The notes under the pieces: model-generated | The model's input: the letters and a program-made list of their open reading frames with translations, nothing else | The model's database searches: none | What the model was told of the DNA's origin: nothing | Shown: one piece after another, positions 9,805 to 21,058 of the stretch | Numbering within the stretch: position 1 is the stretch's first letter | Layout: the number at the start of each line of letters is the position of its first letter | Source of the DNA: Pseudolabrys sp. | Lineage (GTDB): Bacteria > Pseudomonadota > Alphaproteobacteria > Rhizobiales > Xanthobacteraceae | Reading direction: 5' to 3' | DNA length: 56,399 nt | Assembly: GCA_026125895.1 (NCBI GenBank) | Contig: JAHCKG010000029.1 | Coordinates: 1-56,399, forward strand | Position numbers and translations under genes: made by a program

Positions 9805-9831
9805 TCGCAACGCACGAGCGGGGCCACGTCC

Positions 9832-9915
9832 TCCGCTCGTCCCCGCGAAAGCGGGGACCCAGTGCGGCATTGAAAAGCTGATCTGGATTCCCGCTTGCGC
9901 GGGAATGAGCGGAGT
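9832..9915. repeat. Palindromic intergenic repeat, family 1, copy 1
   Basis: Two hairpins in tandem: CCCCGCGAAAGCGGGG, then about 30 nt, then TTCCCGCTTGCGCGGGAA, with outer arms CCGCTC/GAGCGG. The same design recurs at 17257-17346 and 51859-51944, so this is a dispersed REP/BIME-like element. It lies between puuD and the UraD-UraH gene. Confidence 0.75.
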
Positions 9916-9929
9916 GTGATGCAACGCCA

Positions 9930-10829
9930 ATGAGCCCACTAACCCTCGACCAACTCAACACCCTCCCCCCCGCCGATTTCACCGCGGCGCTGGCGGACAT
10001 CTACGAGCATTCGCCGTGGGTGGCGGAAGCGGCATCCAAGCAGCGGCCGTTTGCATCGCTCGCCGCACTGCATGAGGCGATGGTGGCGGCGGTCAGGGCC
10101 GCGCCGCAAGACGCGCGCATGAAGCTGATCGCGGCGCACCCCGATCTCGCCGGTAAGGCGGCGCGCGCCGGCACGCTGACCAAGGATTCGACCAGCGAAC
10201 AACTGAGCGCCGGGCTCGACCGCCTGAGCGAAGCCGACTACGCGCGCTTTCACCAGCTCAACGACGCCTACAAGGCCAGGTTCGGCATTCCCTTCATCGT
10301 CTGCGTGCGCCGGCACACCAAGGACTCGATCCTCGCCGAGTTCGAGCGCCGCCTCGCTCATGGTAATGGTATTGGCGACACCGCCGAGGCCGACACCGCG
10401 CTCGAGGAAATCTTCCGCATCGGCGCGCTGCGCCTCGACAGCCAGGTCAGCGCGCCGGACAAGCTGCCGGTCGCCGGGCGGCTGTCCACCCATGTGCTCG
10501 ACACCCACAGCGGCCGGCCGGCCGAGGGCGTGGCCGTCGAACTCTGGGAATTGGCGCGCGACGGCGCCGAACGCCTCGTCGTCAGGACGGCGACCAACAA
10601 GGACGGCCGCACCGACGCGCCGCTGATCGGCGGCCGGCCGGTGCCGCGCGGCAGCTACGAACTGCGCTTCGCCATCGGCGGCTATTTCCGGAACCGTGGC
10701 GTGGCGCTGCCCGAGCCGCCGTTTCTCGATATCGTGCCGATCCGCTTCGGCGTCGCCGAGCCGGAGGGCCACTACCATGTGCCGCTCTCGGCCTCGCCCT
10801 GGGCCTACGGAACCTACCGCGGTAGCTGA
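9930..10829 (+). CDS. Bifunctional OHCU decarboxylase / 5-hydroxyisourate hydrolase
   Basis: A 299-aa fusion that carries out both steps after PuuD. The N-terminal domain (about 1-165) is UraD-like: catalytic His70 in AHPDLAGK and RFGIPFIVCVR (117-127). The C-terminal domain (about 183-299) is a transthyretin-like HIU hydrolase (UraH): LSTHVLDTHSGRPAEGV, then ending in the diagnostic Y-R-G-S. HIU hydrolase opens 5-hydroxyisourate to OHCU, and UraD decarboxylates OHCU to S-allantoin. The two are separate proteins in many bacteria; fusion here ensures equal amounts. It is cytoplasmic, with no signal peptide. A palindromic repeat separates it from puuD. Confidence 0.93.
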   Translation: MSPLTLDQLNTLPPADFTAALADIYEHSPWVAEAASKQRPFASLAALHEAMVAAVRAAPQDARMKLIAAHPDLAGKAARAGTLTKDSTSEQLSAGLDRLSEADYARFHQLNDAYKARFGIPFIVCVRRHTKDSILAEFERRLAHGNGIGDTAEADTALEEIFRIGALRLDSQVSAPDKLPVAGRLSTHVLDTHSGRPAEGVAVELWELARDGAERLVVRTATNKDGRTDAPLIGGRPVPRGSYELRFAIGGYFRNRGVALPEPPFLDIVPIRFGVAEPEGHYHVPLSASPWAYGTYRGS

Positions 10830-10924
10830 CCCCCATTTGCCCAAACGGCAGGCCGCGCTGCCGCAATTGGCGCGTGGATAGGCAGGGGCTGGCGACAATT
10901 GGTGCCTTCAACTGCCGCTGGATT

Positions 10925-10940
10925 TGGCACAATATTGGCT
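10925..10940 (+). promoter_or_regulatory. Candidate sigma-54 (RpoN) promoter
   Basis: TGGCAC (10925-10930) followed by TGGCT has invariant GG (10926-10927) and GC (10938-10939) exactly 10 bp apart, as in the -24/-12 consensus TGGCAC-N5-TTGC (one mismatch in the -12 box). Transcription would start near 10951, about 60 bp before the importer's first gene. Nitrogen-controlled purine uptake would make biological sense. No enhancer site was identified. Confidence 0.5.
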
Positions 10941-11010
10941 TGTCGCTTTTGTAGACGCCGCCCGGGGGACATGGCGGCGTCGTCGTCTGAGTAACAGGAC
11001 AGCCTTCCAT

Positions 11011-12571
<1,561 letters not shown>

Positions 12572-12588
<17 letters not shown>

Positions 12589-13651
12589 GAAACGCGCCGA
12601 GCGCTCGACCTTCATCGCGCTCGCCTCGCCGCTGCTCGCCATCGCGCTGACGCTGGTGACGATGTCGATCCTGCTGATGGCGCTCGGCAAGAACCCGCTG
12701 GCGGCGCTCTATGTCTATTTCGTCGAGCCGCTCACCGATTCCTATACGCTGATGGAAATCGCGGTGAAGGCTTCGCCCATCGTCATGATCGCGATCGGCC
12801 TGTCGCTCTGCTACCTCGCCAATGTCTGGAATATCGGCGCCGAGGGCCAGTTCCTGATGGGCGCGGTGACCGGCAGCTATCTCGCCGTCGTCACCAATGG
12901 CAGCGACGTCGGCCACTGGCTGGTCATCGTCATGCTGATCATGGGCGCGCTCGGCGGCGCGCTGTGGGCGCTGATTCCGGCGATCTGCCGCGTGCGCTTC
13001 GGCGCCAACGAGATTCTGACCTCGCTGATGCTGGTCTATGTCGCCGACCTGATCATGGACTATCTGGTGCGCGGCCCGTGGCGCGACCCCAAGGGTCCGA
13101 ATTTTCCGACGACCGCGTCGTTCGATCCGTCGGCGACCGTGCCGGTGCTGCTCGACGGCGGCCGGCTGCATGCCGGCGTCATCATCACGCTCGCCGTCGT
13201 GGTGACGGCGGCGGTGATGCTGGGGCGCACCATCAAGGGCTTCGAGATCCGCGTCGTCGGCGCGGCGCCGCGCGCGGCGCGCTTTGCCGGCTTCAAGTCG
13301 GATCGGCTGGTGATCTTCACCTTCCTGATTTCCGGCGCGCTTGCCGGTCTTGCCGGCATTATCGAGGTTGCCGGCCCCGTCGGCGTCCTCCAGCCCGGCA
13401 TCTCGCCGGGCTACGGCTTCACCGCGATCATCGTCGCCTTCCTCGGCCGCCTCAATCCGCTCGGCATTCTGATCGCCGGCCTGTTCCTCGCGCTGACCTT
13501 CATCGGCGGCGAAGGCGCGCAGATCTCGATGAAAATCCCGCTCGATCTTACCAAGGTGTTCCAGGGCGTGCTGCTGTTCTATGTGCTCGCCTGCGACAGC
13601 CTCATTCTCTACCGCATCCGCCTGATCGGCTCGCAACAGAAGACCGCATGA
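12572..13651 (+). CDS. ABC transporter permease, BMP/nucleoside type, subunit 1
   Basis: A 359-aa inner-membrane permease (BPD_transp_2 family) with about ten hydrophobic segments. Family marks include WNIGAEGQFLMGA (about 84-96) and GANEILTSLMLVYVA. It pairs with the next permease to form the channel of the importer. A ribosome site GAGGAGG (12559-12565) fixes the ATG at 12572, inside the ATPase gene, implying translational coupling. Confidence 0.9.
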
Positions 13652-13660
13652 GACATTTGC

Positions 13661-14581
13661 ATGCTGATTGTTGAAGCCATCATCCTGTCCGTGATCGCCG
13701 CCTCGACGCCGCTGCTGCTGGCGTCGGCGGGCGAACTCGTCGTCGAGCGCTCCGGCGTGCTCAATCTCGGCGTCGAGGGCATGATGATCATGGGCGCGGC
13801 CTGCGGCTTTGCCGGCGCCTTCCTCACCGGCTCGACCTTTATCGGCGCGCTCACCGGCATCGCCGCCGGCATGGCGCTGTCGCTCGTCTTCGCGGTGCTG
13901 ACGCTCGGGCTCGCGGTCAACCAGGTGGCGGCGGGACTCGCGCTCACCATTCTCGGCATCGGCCTGTCCGGCCTGATCGGCGCCGGCTTCGTCGGCCAGA
14001 AGATCGTGCCGGCACCGCATCTATCCATTCCCGTCGTCTCCGACATCCCCGTGATCGGCAAGATCCTGTTCGCGCAGGACGGCTTCGTCTATTTCTCGGT
14101 GCTGCTCATCGTCGGCATCTGGTGGTTCCTCTATCGCACGCGCGGCGGGCTGATCCTGCGCGCCGTCGGCGACAGCCACACCTCGGCGCATGCGCTCGGT
14201 TATCCGGTGCTGAAAATCCGCCTGCTCGCCGTGCTGTTCGGCGGCGGCTGCGCCGGGCTTGCCGGCGCCTTCCTGCCGCTCGCCTATACGCCGTTCTTCA
14301 TCCCCGGCATGACCGCCGGCCGCGGCTGGATCGCGCTGGCCTTGGTGGTGTTCTCGTCGTGGCTGCCCGGCCGCCTCGTCGCCGGCGCCTATCTGTTCGG
14401 CGCCGTCAGCATCCTGCAGCTGCATGCGCAGGCGCTGGGCCTTGGCATTCCCTCGCAACTGATGACGGCGCTGCCTTACCTCGCGACCGTGATCGTTCTC
14501 GTCATCATTTCCCGCGCCCGCGGCGGCGCAGGTTCGGTGGCGCCGGCTTCGCTCGGCACGGTGTTCGTGCCCGATCGCTAA
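13661..14581 (+). CDS. ABC transporter permease, BMP/nucleoside type, subunit 2
   Basis: A 306-aa second permease of the BPD_transp_2 family, with the typical start (SVIAASTPLLLASAGELVVERSG, quoted in part) and GVLNLGVEGMMIMGA. It has about eight to ten membrane segments. It begins 9 bp after the first permease. The paired permeases, double-cassette ATPase and BMP lipoprotein-like binding protein are the complete set for this class of importer. Confidence 0.9.
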   Translation: MLIVEAIILSVIAASTPLLLASAGELVVERSGVLNLGVEGMMIMGAACGFAGAFLTGSTFIGALTGIAAGMALSLVFAVLTLGLAVNQVAAGLALTILGIGLSGLIGAGFVGQKIVPAPHLSIPVVSDIPVIGKILFAQDGFVYFSVLLIVGIWWFLYRTRGGLILRAVGDSHTSAHALGYPVLKIRLLAVLFGGGCAGLAGAFLPLAYTPFFIPGMTAGRGWIALALVVFSSWLPGRLVAGAYLFGAVSILQLHAQALGLGIPSQLMTALPYLATVIVLVIISRARGGAGSVAPASLGTVFVPDR

Positions 14582-14619
14582 CACACGATTTCTGACGTCA
14601 CTTTCACATGGAGCGCAAC

Positions 14620-15699
14620 ATGAAGAAACTTCTGATGACCGCCGCGGCGGCGGCTTTGGCACTCGCCGCAACTGCGATGAACGCTTCCGCCGCCGACAAG
14701 CTGAAGGTCGGCTTCATCTATCTCGGCCCGGTCGGCGATCTCGGCTGGACCTACATGCACGAAGTGGCGCGCCAGGCGCTGGTCAAGGAGCTCGGAGACA
14801 AGATCGAGACCACCTATCTCGAGAACGTCAACGAAGGTCCGGACAGCGAGCGCTCGATCGTGCAGCTCGCGCGCACCGGCCACCAACTCATCTTCACCAC
14901 GTCGTTCGGCTACATGGACCCGACGGTGAAGGTCGCCAAGCAGTTCCCGAAGGTTAACTTCGAGCACGCCACCGGCTACAAGCGCGCGGCCAATCTCGGC
15001 ACTTATTCCGGCCGCTTCTACGAAGGCCGTTACATCCAGGGCGTGATCGCCGCCAAGATGTCGAAGTCCGGCACTATCGGCTACATCGGCTCGTTCCCGA
15101 TTCCGGAAGTGATCTCCGGCATCAACGCCACGATGCTGGGCGCGCAGTCGGTCAACCCCAACATCAAGGTCAAGATCATCTGGGTGAACACCTGGTTCGA
15201 TCCCGGCAAGGAAGCCGACGCCGCCAAGGCGCTGGCCGATCAGGGTGCCGACGTGCTGATGCAGCACACTGACTCGCCGGCGGCGATGCAGGTCGCACAG
15301 CAGCGCGGCATCTACGCGTTCGGCCAGGACAGCGACATGATCAAGTTCGGCCCGAAATCGCAGCTTACCGCGATCGTCAACAATTGGGGCCCCTACTACA
15401 TCAAGCAGACCAAGGCCGCGCTCGCCGGCACCTGGAAGTCGGAAGACACCTGGGATGGCCTGAAGGAAAAGATGGTGGTGATGGCGCCCTACACCAACAT
15501 GCCCGACGACGTGAAGAAGCTCGCCGAGAAGACCGAGGCCGACATCGTCGCCGGCACGCTCAACCCGTTCAAGTGCCCGGTGATGGGCCAGGACGGCAAG
15601 CCGGTGGAATGCAAGGGCGGCACGCATCTCGACGCCGGCCAGATCCTCGGCATGAACTTCTACGTGAAGGGCGTGGACGACAAGTTCCCGGGGAAGTGA
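14620..15699 (+). CDS. BMP family ABC transporter substrate-binding protein
   Basis: A 359-aa periplasmic binding protein (Med/BmpA/PnrA family; known members bind purine nucleosides or related compounds). Residues 1-24 are a signal peptide ending A-S-A-A-D. The mature part opens with KLKVGFIYLGPVGDLGWTY, diagnostic for the family. The ATG at 14620 (MKKLL) has GGAG 6 bp upstream; the ATG at 14608 is a weaker choice. It is last in the importer operon. An elaborate palindromic repeat lies immediately downstream. Confidence 0.92.
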   Translation: MKKLLMTAAAAALALAATAMNASAADKLKVGFIYLGPVGDLGWTYMHEVARQALVKELGDKIETTYLENVNEGPDSERSIVQLARTGHQLIFTTSFGYMDPTVKVAKQFPKVNFEHATGYKRAANLGTYSGRFYEGRYIQGVIAAKMSKSGTIGYIGSFPIPEVISGINATMLGAQSVNPNIKVKIIWVNTWFDPGKEADAAKALADQGADVLMQHTDSPAAMQVAQQRGIYAFGQDSDMIKFGPKSQLTAIVNNWGPYYIKQTKAALAGTWKSEDTWDGLKEKMVVMAPYTNMPDDVKKLAEKTEADIVAGTLNPFKCPVMGQDGKPVECKGGTHLDAGQILGMNFYVKGVDDKFPGK

Positions 15700-15705
15700 G
15701 GCTTG

Positions 15706-15838
15706 CTTGTCCCTCCCCGTCTTCGGGGAGGGTGGCGAGCGCAGCGAGCCGGGTGGGGTGACGCAAACGATGACCCCACCCGACTCCGCGCTTCGCGCGG
15801 AGCCACCCTCCCCTTTCAGGGGAGGGATAAGAGGGAGC
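15706..15838. repeat. Long composite palindromic intergenic repeat, family 2
   Basis: About 130 bp built of nested palindromes: CCCTCCCC/GGGGAGGG at the left, GGTGGGGT/ACCCCACC in the middle, CTCCGCG-CTT-CGCGCGGAG, and CCCTCCCC/GGGGAGGG again at the right, all framed by GCTTGCTTGTCCCTC/GAGGGAGCAAG. It fills the gap between the converging bmp and amidohydrolase genes. It is a dispersed-repeat type common in this bacterial group and may also end transcription from both sides. Confidence 0.7.
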
Positions 15839-15864
15839 AAGTCGCGAGTGCGATTGTGAACCTT

Positions 15865-17205
15865 TCACCCCTGCACCATCCTCGCCGCAGCCTGATGGCG
15901 GCGCATCAGGCCGGCGATGTCGAGGCCGGGAATGGCGCCGTCGATCACGGTCCATTTGCCCTCGATCATGACGCGGTCGGCGCGATACGCACCGCACAGC
16001 ACCAGCGCCGCGAGCGGATCGCCGTGGCCCGAGAAGCGCAGTTCATCGAGTTTGTAGAGCGCCAGATCGGCGCGCTGACCGGCGGCGATCGCGCCGAGCT
16101 CCGGCCGGCCGACGCAGGCCGCCGAACCTTGCGTGGCCCAGCGCAGCGCATCCTTGTGGCTGACTTTGGTGACGCCGTAGCGCCCGCGCTGCAACAGGAA
16201 CGCGGCGCGCACTTCCTGCATCAGATTCGATTCATCGTTCGACGCCGAGCCATCGACGCCGAGGCCGACCGACACACCCGCCGCCTCCAGGTCGCAGACC
16301 GGGCAATGCCCGGAGGCCAGCGTCTGGTTCGAACAGGCGCAATGGCTGATCGACACCTTGCCTTTGGCGAGGCGCGGCATTTCCGCCTTGTCGAAGTGCA
16401 CGCCGTGCGCCAGCCAGGTGCGGTGATTGAGCCAGCCGCAATCCTCCAGATAATCGAGCGGCCGGCATTTGTAGAGCTCGAGGCAGAAAGCGTTCTCGTC
16501 CTCGGTCTCGGCGAGATGCGTGTGCAGGCGCACGTCGAGCTTGCCGGCGAGCGCGGCCGTCTTCTGCATCAGCGAGGTCGTCACCGAGAACGGCGAGCAC
16601 GGCGCCAGCGCCACTTGAGTCATCGCGCCTGGCCCGCGCTGGTGATAGCGCGACACGACGCGCTCACTGTCGGCGAGGATGGTGTCCTCGTCCTGCACAA
16701 CCGAGTCCGGCGGCAGGCCGCCGTCGCGCTCCGACAGGTTCATCGAGCCGCGCGTCAGCAGCACGCGGATGCCGAGCTTCTGCGCGGCAGCGATCTCGAT
16801 ATCGACGCCGTCCTGGAGGCCCTTCGGGAACACGTAATGATGGTCGGTGGTGGTGGTGCAGCCGGACAGCATCAGCTCGGCCATCGCCACCGTGACCGCG
16901 GCGTCGAGCGCCTCCGGCGTCATCCTCGCCCAGATCGGATAGAGCGCCTTGAGCCACGGGAACAGTTCGCGATCGAGCGCGGCCGGGACGGCGCGCGTCA
17001 GCGTCTGGTAGAAATGATGATGCGTATTGATCAGCCCCGGAATGACGACATGGTCGCGCGCCTCGAACGCCTTGACGTTCGGCGTCGCCGGCTCGCGGCC
17101 CTTGCCGACCAGTTCGACGATGGCGCCGTCCTTCACCACGACGCCACGCTCCGCGCCGTCAGCGAGAATGGCGAGCGGGTCTTTGATCCAGAGGGCGTCG
17201 GTCAT
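15865..17205 (-). CDS. 8-oxoguanine deaminase-type amidohydrolase
   Basis: A 446-aa metal-dependent deaminase of the guanine/8-oxoguanine deaminase and SsnA/AtzA branch. Metal ligands: H-x-H in NTHHHFYQTL (about 62-64), a His in LHTHLAETEDE, a His in LAHGVHF, and an Asp in GLGVDGSASND, the text typical of 8-oxoguanine deaminases. The product would be urate (from 8-oxoguanine) or xanthine (from guanine), feeding the neighbouring molybdenum hydroxylase and PuuD. E. coli has a similar grouping (ssnA/ygfK/ygfM/xdhD). It converges with the importer operon. Exact substrate is an inference. Confidence 0.85.
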   Translation of the reverse strand: MTDALWIKDPLAILADGAERGVVVKDGAIVELVGKGREPATPNVKAFEARDHVVIPGLINTHHHFYQTLTRAVPAALDRELFPWLKALYPIWARMTPEALDAAVTVAMAELMLSGCTTTTDHHYVFPKGLQDGVDIEIAAAQKLGIRVLLTRGSMNLSERDGGLPPDSVVQDEDTILADSERVVSRYHQRGPGAMTQVALAPCSPFSVTTSLMQKTAALAGKLDVRLHTHLAETEDENAFCLELYKCRPLDYLEDCGWLNHRTWLAHGVHFDKAEMPRLAKGKVSISHCACSNQTLASGHCPVCDLEAAGVSVGLGVDGSASNDESNLMQEVRAAFLLQRGRYGVTKVSHKDALRWATQGSAACVGRPELGAIAAGQRADLALYKLDELRFSGHGDPLAALVLCGAYRADRVMIEGKWTVIDGAIPGLDIAGLMRRHQAAARMVQG

Positions 17206-17256
17206 AAGTGGATTCCTTTGATGCCATCATACGGGGACTTTGGAGTCGAACAACAG

Positions 17257-17346
17257 ACTCCGCTCACCCCCGCGAAAGCGGGGGTCCAGAGACGGCAATC
17301 TCGGTGTTTGCGATTCTGGATCCCCGCTTTCGCGGGGATGAGCGGA
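17257..17346. repeat. Palindromic intergenic repeat, family 1, copy 2
   Basis: Hairpin CCCCCGCGAAAGCGGGGG, about 30 nt spacer, hairpin ATCCCCGCTTTCGCGGGGAT, with outer arms CTCCGCTC/GAGCGGAG. Same layout as copies at 9832 and 51859. It lies between the divergent amidohydrolase and FAD-subunit genes, so it is part of their shared upstream region. Confidence 0.75.
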
Positions 17347-17366
17347 GAAAGTGGCAGGCGCCGCGC

Positions 17367-18188
17367 ATGGACCTGAACACCATCACCGCCGTCGAACGCC
17401 CAACCTCGCGCGCCGCGCTGCCCGCTTGGCGCGACGGCGATGCGTTCCTCGCCGGCGGCACCTGGCTGTTTTCCGAACCGCAGGACAAACTCACGCGCCT
17501 GATCGATCTCGCGACATTGGGCTGGACGCCGCTGCGCGCGACCGACGCCGGCCTGGAGATCGCCGCCACTTGCACCATCGCCCAGCTCGACGGCTTTGCC
17601 GCGCCGCCGAGCTGGACCGCGGCGCCGCTGATCGGCCAGTGCTGCCGCGCCTTTCTCGCCTCGTTCAAGATCTGGAATGTCGCCACTGTCGGCGGCAACA
17701 TCGTCATGTCGCTGCCGGCCGGGCCGATGATCTCGCTCGCCAGCGCGCTCGATGGCGAACTCGAGATCTGGGCGCCGGACGGCGGCGAACGCCGCATGCG
17801 CGTTGCCGATTTCGTCACCGGCGACCACCGCAACGCTTTGAAGGCCGGCGAGATCGTCCGCGCCATTCATCTGCCGCAGGCGGCGCTGATGCGGCGCACC
17901 GCCTTCCGCCAGATTTCGCTGCAAACCCACGGCCGCTCCGGCGCGCTGGTCATAGGCACGCGCGATCAAGGCGGCGGCTTCGCGCTGACGGTGACGGCGG
18001 GGACGCCGAAGCCGTACCAATTTCGCTTCGCCGCCCTGCTCTCGGCCGACGAGCTCACCGCACACATCGACAGCACGATCAACGGCGATTGGTTCGACGA
18101 CATCCACGGCCTGCCGGCGTGGCGGCGCGCCATGACGCTGCACTTCGCCCGCGAGATTCTCGCCGAACTCGGTGGAGACGCGCGATGA
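17367..18188 (+). CDS. FAD-binding subunit of xanthine dehydrogenase-family enzyme (YgfM-like)
   Basis: A 273-aa FAD-binding domain protein of the molybdopterin dehydrogenase FAD family. It shows the N-terminal pyrophosphate-binding element FLAGGTWL (about 27-34) and IWNVATVGGNIVMSLPAGP (about 107-125), the second FAD-contact motif of the family. It carries electrons from the Fe-S centres of the next protein to an acceptor. Its stop overlaps the start of the fused Mo/Fe-S subunit by 4 bp. The pairing of a separate FAD subunit with a fused Fe-S+Mo subunit is the YgfM/XdhD arrangement. The ATG at 17367 follows the repeat element; a longer reading frame would run through the repeat and is rejected. 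Confidence 0.88.
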   Translation: MDLNTITAVERPTSRAALPAWRDGDAFLAGGTWLFSEPQDKLTRLIDLATLGWTPLRATDAGLEIAATCTIAQLDGFAAPPSWTAAPLIGQCCRAFLASFKIWNVATVGGNIVMSLPAGPMISLASALDGELEIWAPDGGERRMRVADFVTGDHRNALKAGEIVRAIHLPQAALMRRTAFRQISLQTHGRSGALVIGTRDQGGGFALTVTAGTPKPYQFRFAALLSADELTAHIDSTINGDWFDDIHGLPAWRRAMTLHFAREILAELGGDAR

Positions 18189-20914
18189 CATTCCGCATCA
18201 ACGGCCGCGACTTTGCCGAGCAGCCGGCGCCGGGCCAGTGCCTGCGCACGTTCCTGCGCGACCTCGGTCACTTCGGCGTCAAGAAAGGCTGCGACGCCGG
18301 CGATTGCGGCGCCTGCACCGTTTATCTCGACGGCGAGCCCGTGCATTCCTGTCTGGTGCCGGCGTTCCGCGCCGACGGCCGCGAGGTGACGACCATCGAA
18401 GGTCTGGCGAGCGGCACCGAACTGCATCCGATGCAGCAGGCCTTCCTCGACGCGCAGGGCTATCAGTGCGGCTTCTGCACCGCCGGCATGATCATGACCG
18501 CGGCGGCGCTCAACCAGGAACAGAAGGCCGATCTCGGCCGCGCGCTCAAGGGCAATTTGTGCCGCTGCACCGGCTACCGGTCGATCGAGGATGCCATTGC
18601 CGGGCGGCATGACACGGCAGAGCCGAAGGCGGGATGCGGCGTCGGTCATAACGTGCCGGCGCCGGCCGGACCCGATGTCGTCACCGGCAAGGCGCGCTTC
18701 ACGCTCGATGTCGCCATCGACGGTTTGCATCACATCAAGCTGCTGCGCTCGCCGCACGCCCATGCGCGCATCCGCGGCATCGACAAGCGCGCGGCGCTGG
18801 CGGTGCCGGGTGTCATCGCGGTGCTGACGCATGAGGACGCGCCGAAGACGCTCTATTCCAGCGCGCGGCACGAGACGCGCGAGACCGATCCCGACGATAC
18901 CCGCGTGCTCGACGATGTCGTGCGCTTCATCGGCCAGCGCGTTGCCGCCGTGGTGGCGACGAGCGAGCGAGCGGCCGAGGAAGGCTGCCGCCGGCTCAAA
19001 GTCGATTACGACATCCTGCCCGCGGTGTTCGATCCCGAGGAAGCGATGCAGGCGAGCGCGCCGCGCCTGCACGATAAGGGCCCGGGGGCGCGCATCCACG
19101 ATGCCTCGCGCAATCTGGTCGCCGAAATGCACGGCGCCACCGGCGACGTCGCGCAGGGCTTCACCGAGGCCGACGCCATCCACGAAGGCACCTATTATGT
19201 GCCGCGCGTGCAGCACGCGCATCTCGAGACCTTGTGCGCCATCGCCTGGATCGACGAGAGCGGCCGCCTCAATGTCCGTTCCTCGACGCAAGTGCCGTTC
19301 CTGACACGGCTCGAACTGGCGCATGTCTTCGGACTCGACCGCGACAAGGTGCGCGTGTTCTGCGAACGCGTCGGCGGCGGCTTCGGCGCCAAGCAGGAAA
19401 TGCTCACCGAAGATATCGCCGCGCTCGCCGCGCTGAAGACCGGCAAGCCGGTACAGCTTGAATTCACGCGCGAGGAGCAGTTCACCGGCGCCACCACGCG
19501 GCATCCGATGAAGGTGCGCATCAAGGTCGGCGCCAAACGCGACGGGACCCTCACTGCGATGGAGATGCATGTCGTCTCCAACACCGGCGCCTACGGCAAT
19601 CACGGCATGCCGGTGCTCGAGCATGCCTGCTCGGAATCGGTGAGCGTCTATCGCTGCGCCAACAAGAAGATCGACGGCACTGCCGCCTACACCAACACGG
19701 TGCCGGCCGGCGCGTTTCGCGGCTACGGCCTGCCGCAGACCGGCTTTGCCGTGGAGTCGGCGATCGACGAAGTGGCGCGCATGATCGGCATGGACGCACT
19801 TGAATTCCGCCGCCGCAACGTCGTGCGCAAGGGCGAGCCGATGATCGGCCTGCACGGCTCGCCCGACGACGTGATCTACGGCAGCTACGGCCTCGACCAG
19901 TGCCTCGATCTCGTGCAGGCGGCGCTGCTGCGCCATGACGGCGATGAAGCGCCCGAAGGCTGGGCGGTCGGCGAAGGCACCGCGCTCACCATGATCGACA
20001 CGGTGCCGCCGGGCGGGCATTTCTCCGACACCTATATCTGGCTGGAAGCCGACGGCACGTACAACATGACGATCGGCACCGCCGAATTCGGCAACGGCAC
20101 CTCGACGGTGCACCGGCAGATCGCCGCGAGCGTGCTCAACGCCAGCCCGGCGGCGATCGCCTTCACGCAGTCCGACACGGATCACGGCGGCCACGACACC
20201 GGCGCTTATGGCTCCACTGGCACCGTGGTGGCCGGCCGGGCCACGCAGCGCGCGGCAGAAGCCTTGCGCGACAAGATATTGGATTTTGCCGCCGAGCAGT
20301 CCGGCGCGGATCGCGCACGCTGCAAACTCATGCACGACGCCGTCGATTGCGGCGGCAAGACCATGGCGCTGAGCGAACTGTTCCGCATTGCCGAGTCGTT
20401 CGTCGTCGATCTGTCGGCGCATGGCACGTCGAACGGCATCCCGCGCTCGGTCGCCTTCAACGTGCACGGCTTCCGCGTCGCGGTGAACAAGGCGACCGGC
20501 GAGGTGAAGATATTGAAGAGCGTGCAGGCCGCCGACGCCGGCTTCGTCATCAACCCGATGCAGTGCCGCGCCCAGATCGAAGGCGGCGTGGCGCAGGCGC
20601 TAGGGGCGGCGATGCTCGAGGAGGTCGTCATCGACGAGGCCGGCCGCGTCACCAACCCGGCGCTGCGGCACTACCGCATCCCGGCTTTCGCCGACGTGCC
20701 GCACACCGAGGTGCTGTTCGCCGAGACCTCGGACGAACTCGGGCCCTTCGGCGCCAAGTCGATGAGCGAGAGCCCGTACAACCCTGTGGCGGCGGCGCTG
20801 GCCAATGCCATCCGCGCCGCCACCGGGGTGCGGTTCTACCGCCTGCCGCTGCGGCCGGACCGGGTTCATGCGGGCATCACAGCCTCCGCCGGTTCTGACA
20901 GGACGGCTTCGTAA
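18185..20914 (+). CDS. xdhD: Molybdenum hydroxylase with fused 2Fe-2S and Moco domains (XdhD-like)
   Basis: A 909-aa protein. Residues 1-140 hold two 2Fe-2S clusters: plant-type (Cys36, 41, 44, 56 in [21 protein letters not shown], of which all four Cys are present) and all-helical (Cys95, 98, 126, 128). From about 155 on it is the molybdopterin large subunit: [21 protein letters not shown] and, near the end, [12 protein letters not shown] with the presumed catalytic Glu. It should hydroxylate a purine such as hypoxanthine or xanthine. The fusion, the separate FAD subunit and the adjacent deaminase match the E. coli XdhD locus. The purine specificity is inferred; related Mo hydroxylases act on other N-heterocycles. 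Confidence 0.88.
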   Translation: MTFRINGRDFAEQPAPGQCLRTFLRDLGHFGVKKGCDAGDCGACTVYLDGEPVHSCLVPAFRADGREVTTIEGLASGTELHPMQQAFLDAQGYQCGFCTAGMIMTAAALNQEQKADLGRALKGNLCRCTGYRSIEDAIAGRHDTAEPKAGCGVGHNVPAPAGPDVVTGKARFTLDVAIDGLHHIKLLRSPHAHARIRGIDKRAALAVPGVIAVLTHEDAPKTLYSSARHETRETDPDDTRVLDDVVRFIGQRVAAVVATSERAAEEGCRRLKVDYDILPAVFDPEEAMQASAPRLHDKGPGARIHDASRNLVAEMHGATGDVAQGFTEADAIHEGTYYVPRVQHAHLETLCAIAWIDESGRLNVRSSTQVPFLTRLELAHVFGLDRDKVRVFCERVGGGFGAKQEMLTEDIAALAALKTGKPVQLEFTREEQFTGATTRHPMKVRIKVGAKRDGTLTAMEMHVVSNTGAYGNHGMPVLEHACSESVSVYRCANKKIDGTAAYTNTVPAGAFRGYGLPQTGFAVESAIDEVARMIGMDALEFRRRNVVRKGEPMIGLHGSPDDVIYGSYGLDQCLDLVQAALLRHDGDEAPEGWAVGEGTALTMIDTVPPGGHFSDTYIWLEADGTYNMTIGTAEFGNGTSTVHRQIAASVLNASPAAIAFTQSDTDHGGHDTGAYGSTGTVVAGRATQRAAEALRDKILDFAAEQSGADRARCKLMHDAVDCGGKTMALSELFRIAESFVVDLSAHGTSNGIPRSVAFNVHGFRVAVNKATGEVKILKSVQAADAGFVINPMQCRAQIEGGVAQALGAAMLEEVVIDEAGRVTNPALRHYRIPAFADVPHTEVLFAETSDELGPFGAKSMSESPYNPVAAALANAIRAATGVRFYRLPLRPDRVHAGITASAGSDRTAS

Positions 20915-21058
20915 CCAAACCCGGCTAAACCACTGGCATTTGGTCCCTTTCTGGCGCCCAATGGACAAGCAACCGGCCCGGAACTTGCTTTCTCAAAGAG
21001 CAAACGCCCGGCCGTCGAAGCGCATAGAGTGGCCGGGCGCCACAGGGTACGAGTATCC

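Noticed and set aside
17966-20467. Very long antisense frame (833 codons) opposite the molybdenum hydroxylase; similar ones at 4787-6724, 7636-9939 and 23951-25957
   Set aside because: They mirror real genes in high-GC DNA, show biased composition (R, A, G, D, H) and no domain text; the + strand proteins are clearly recognisable.
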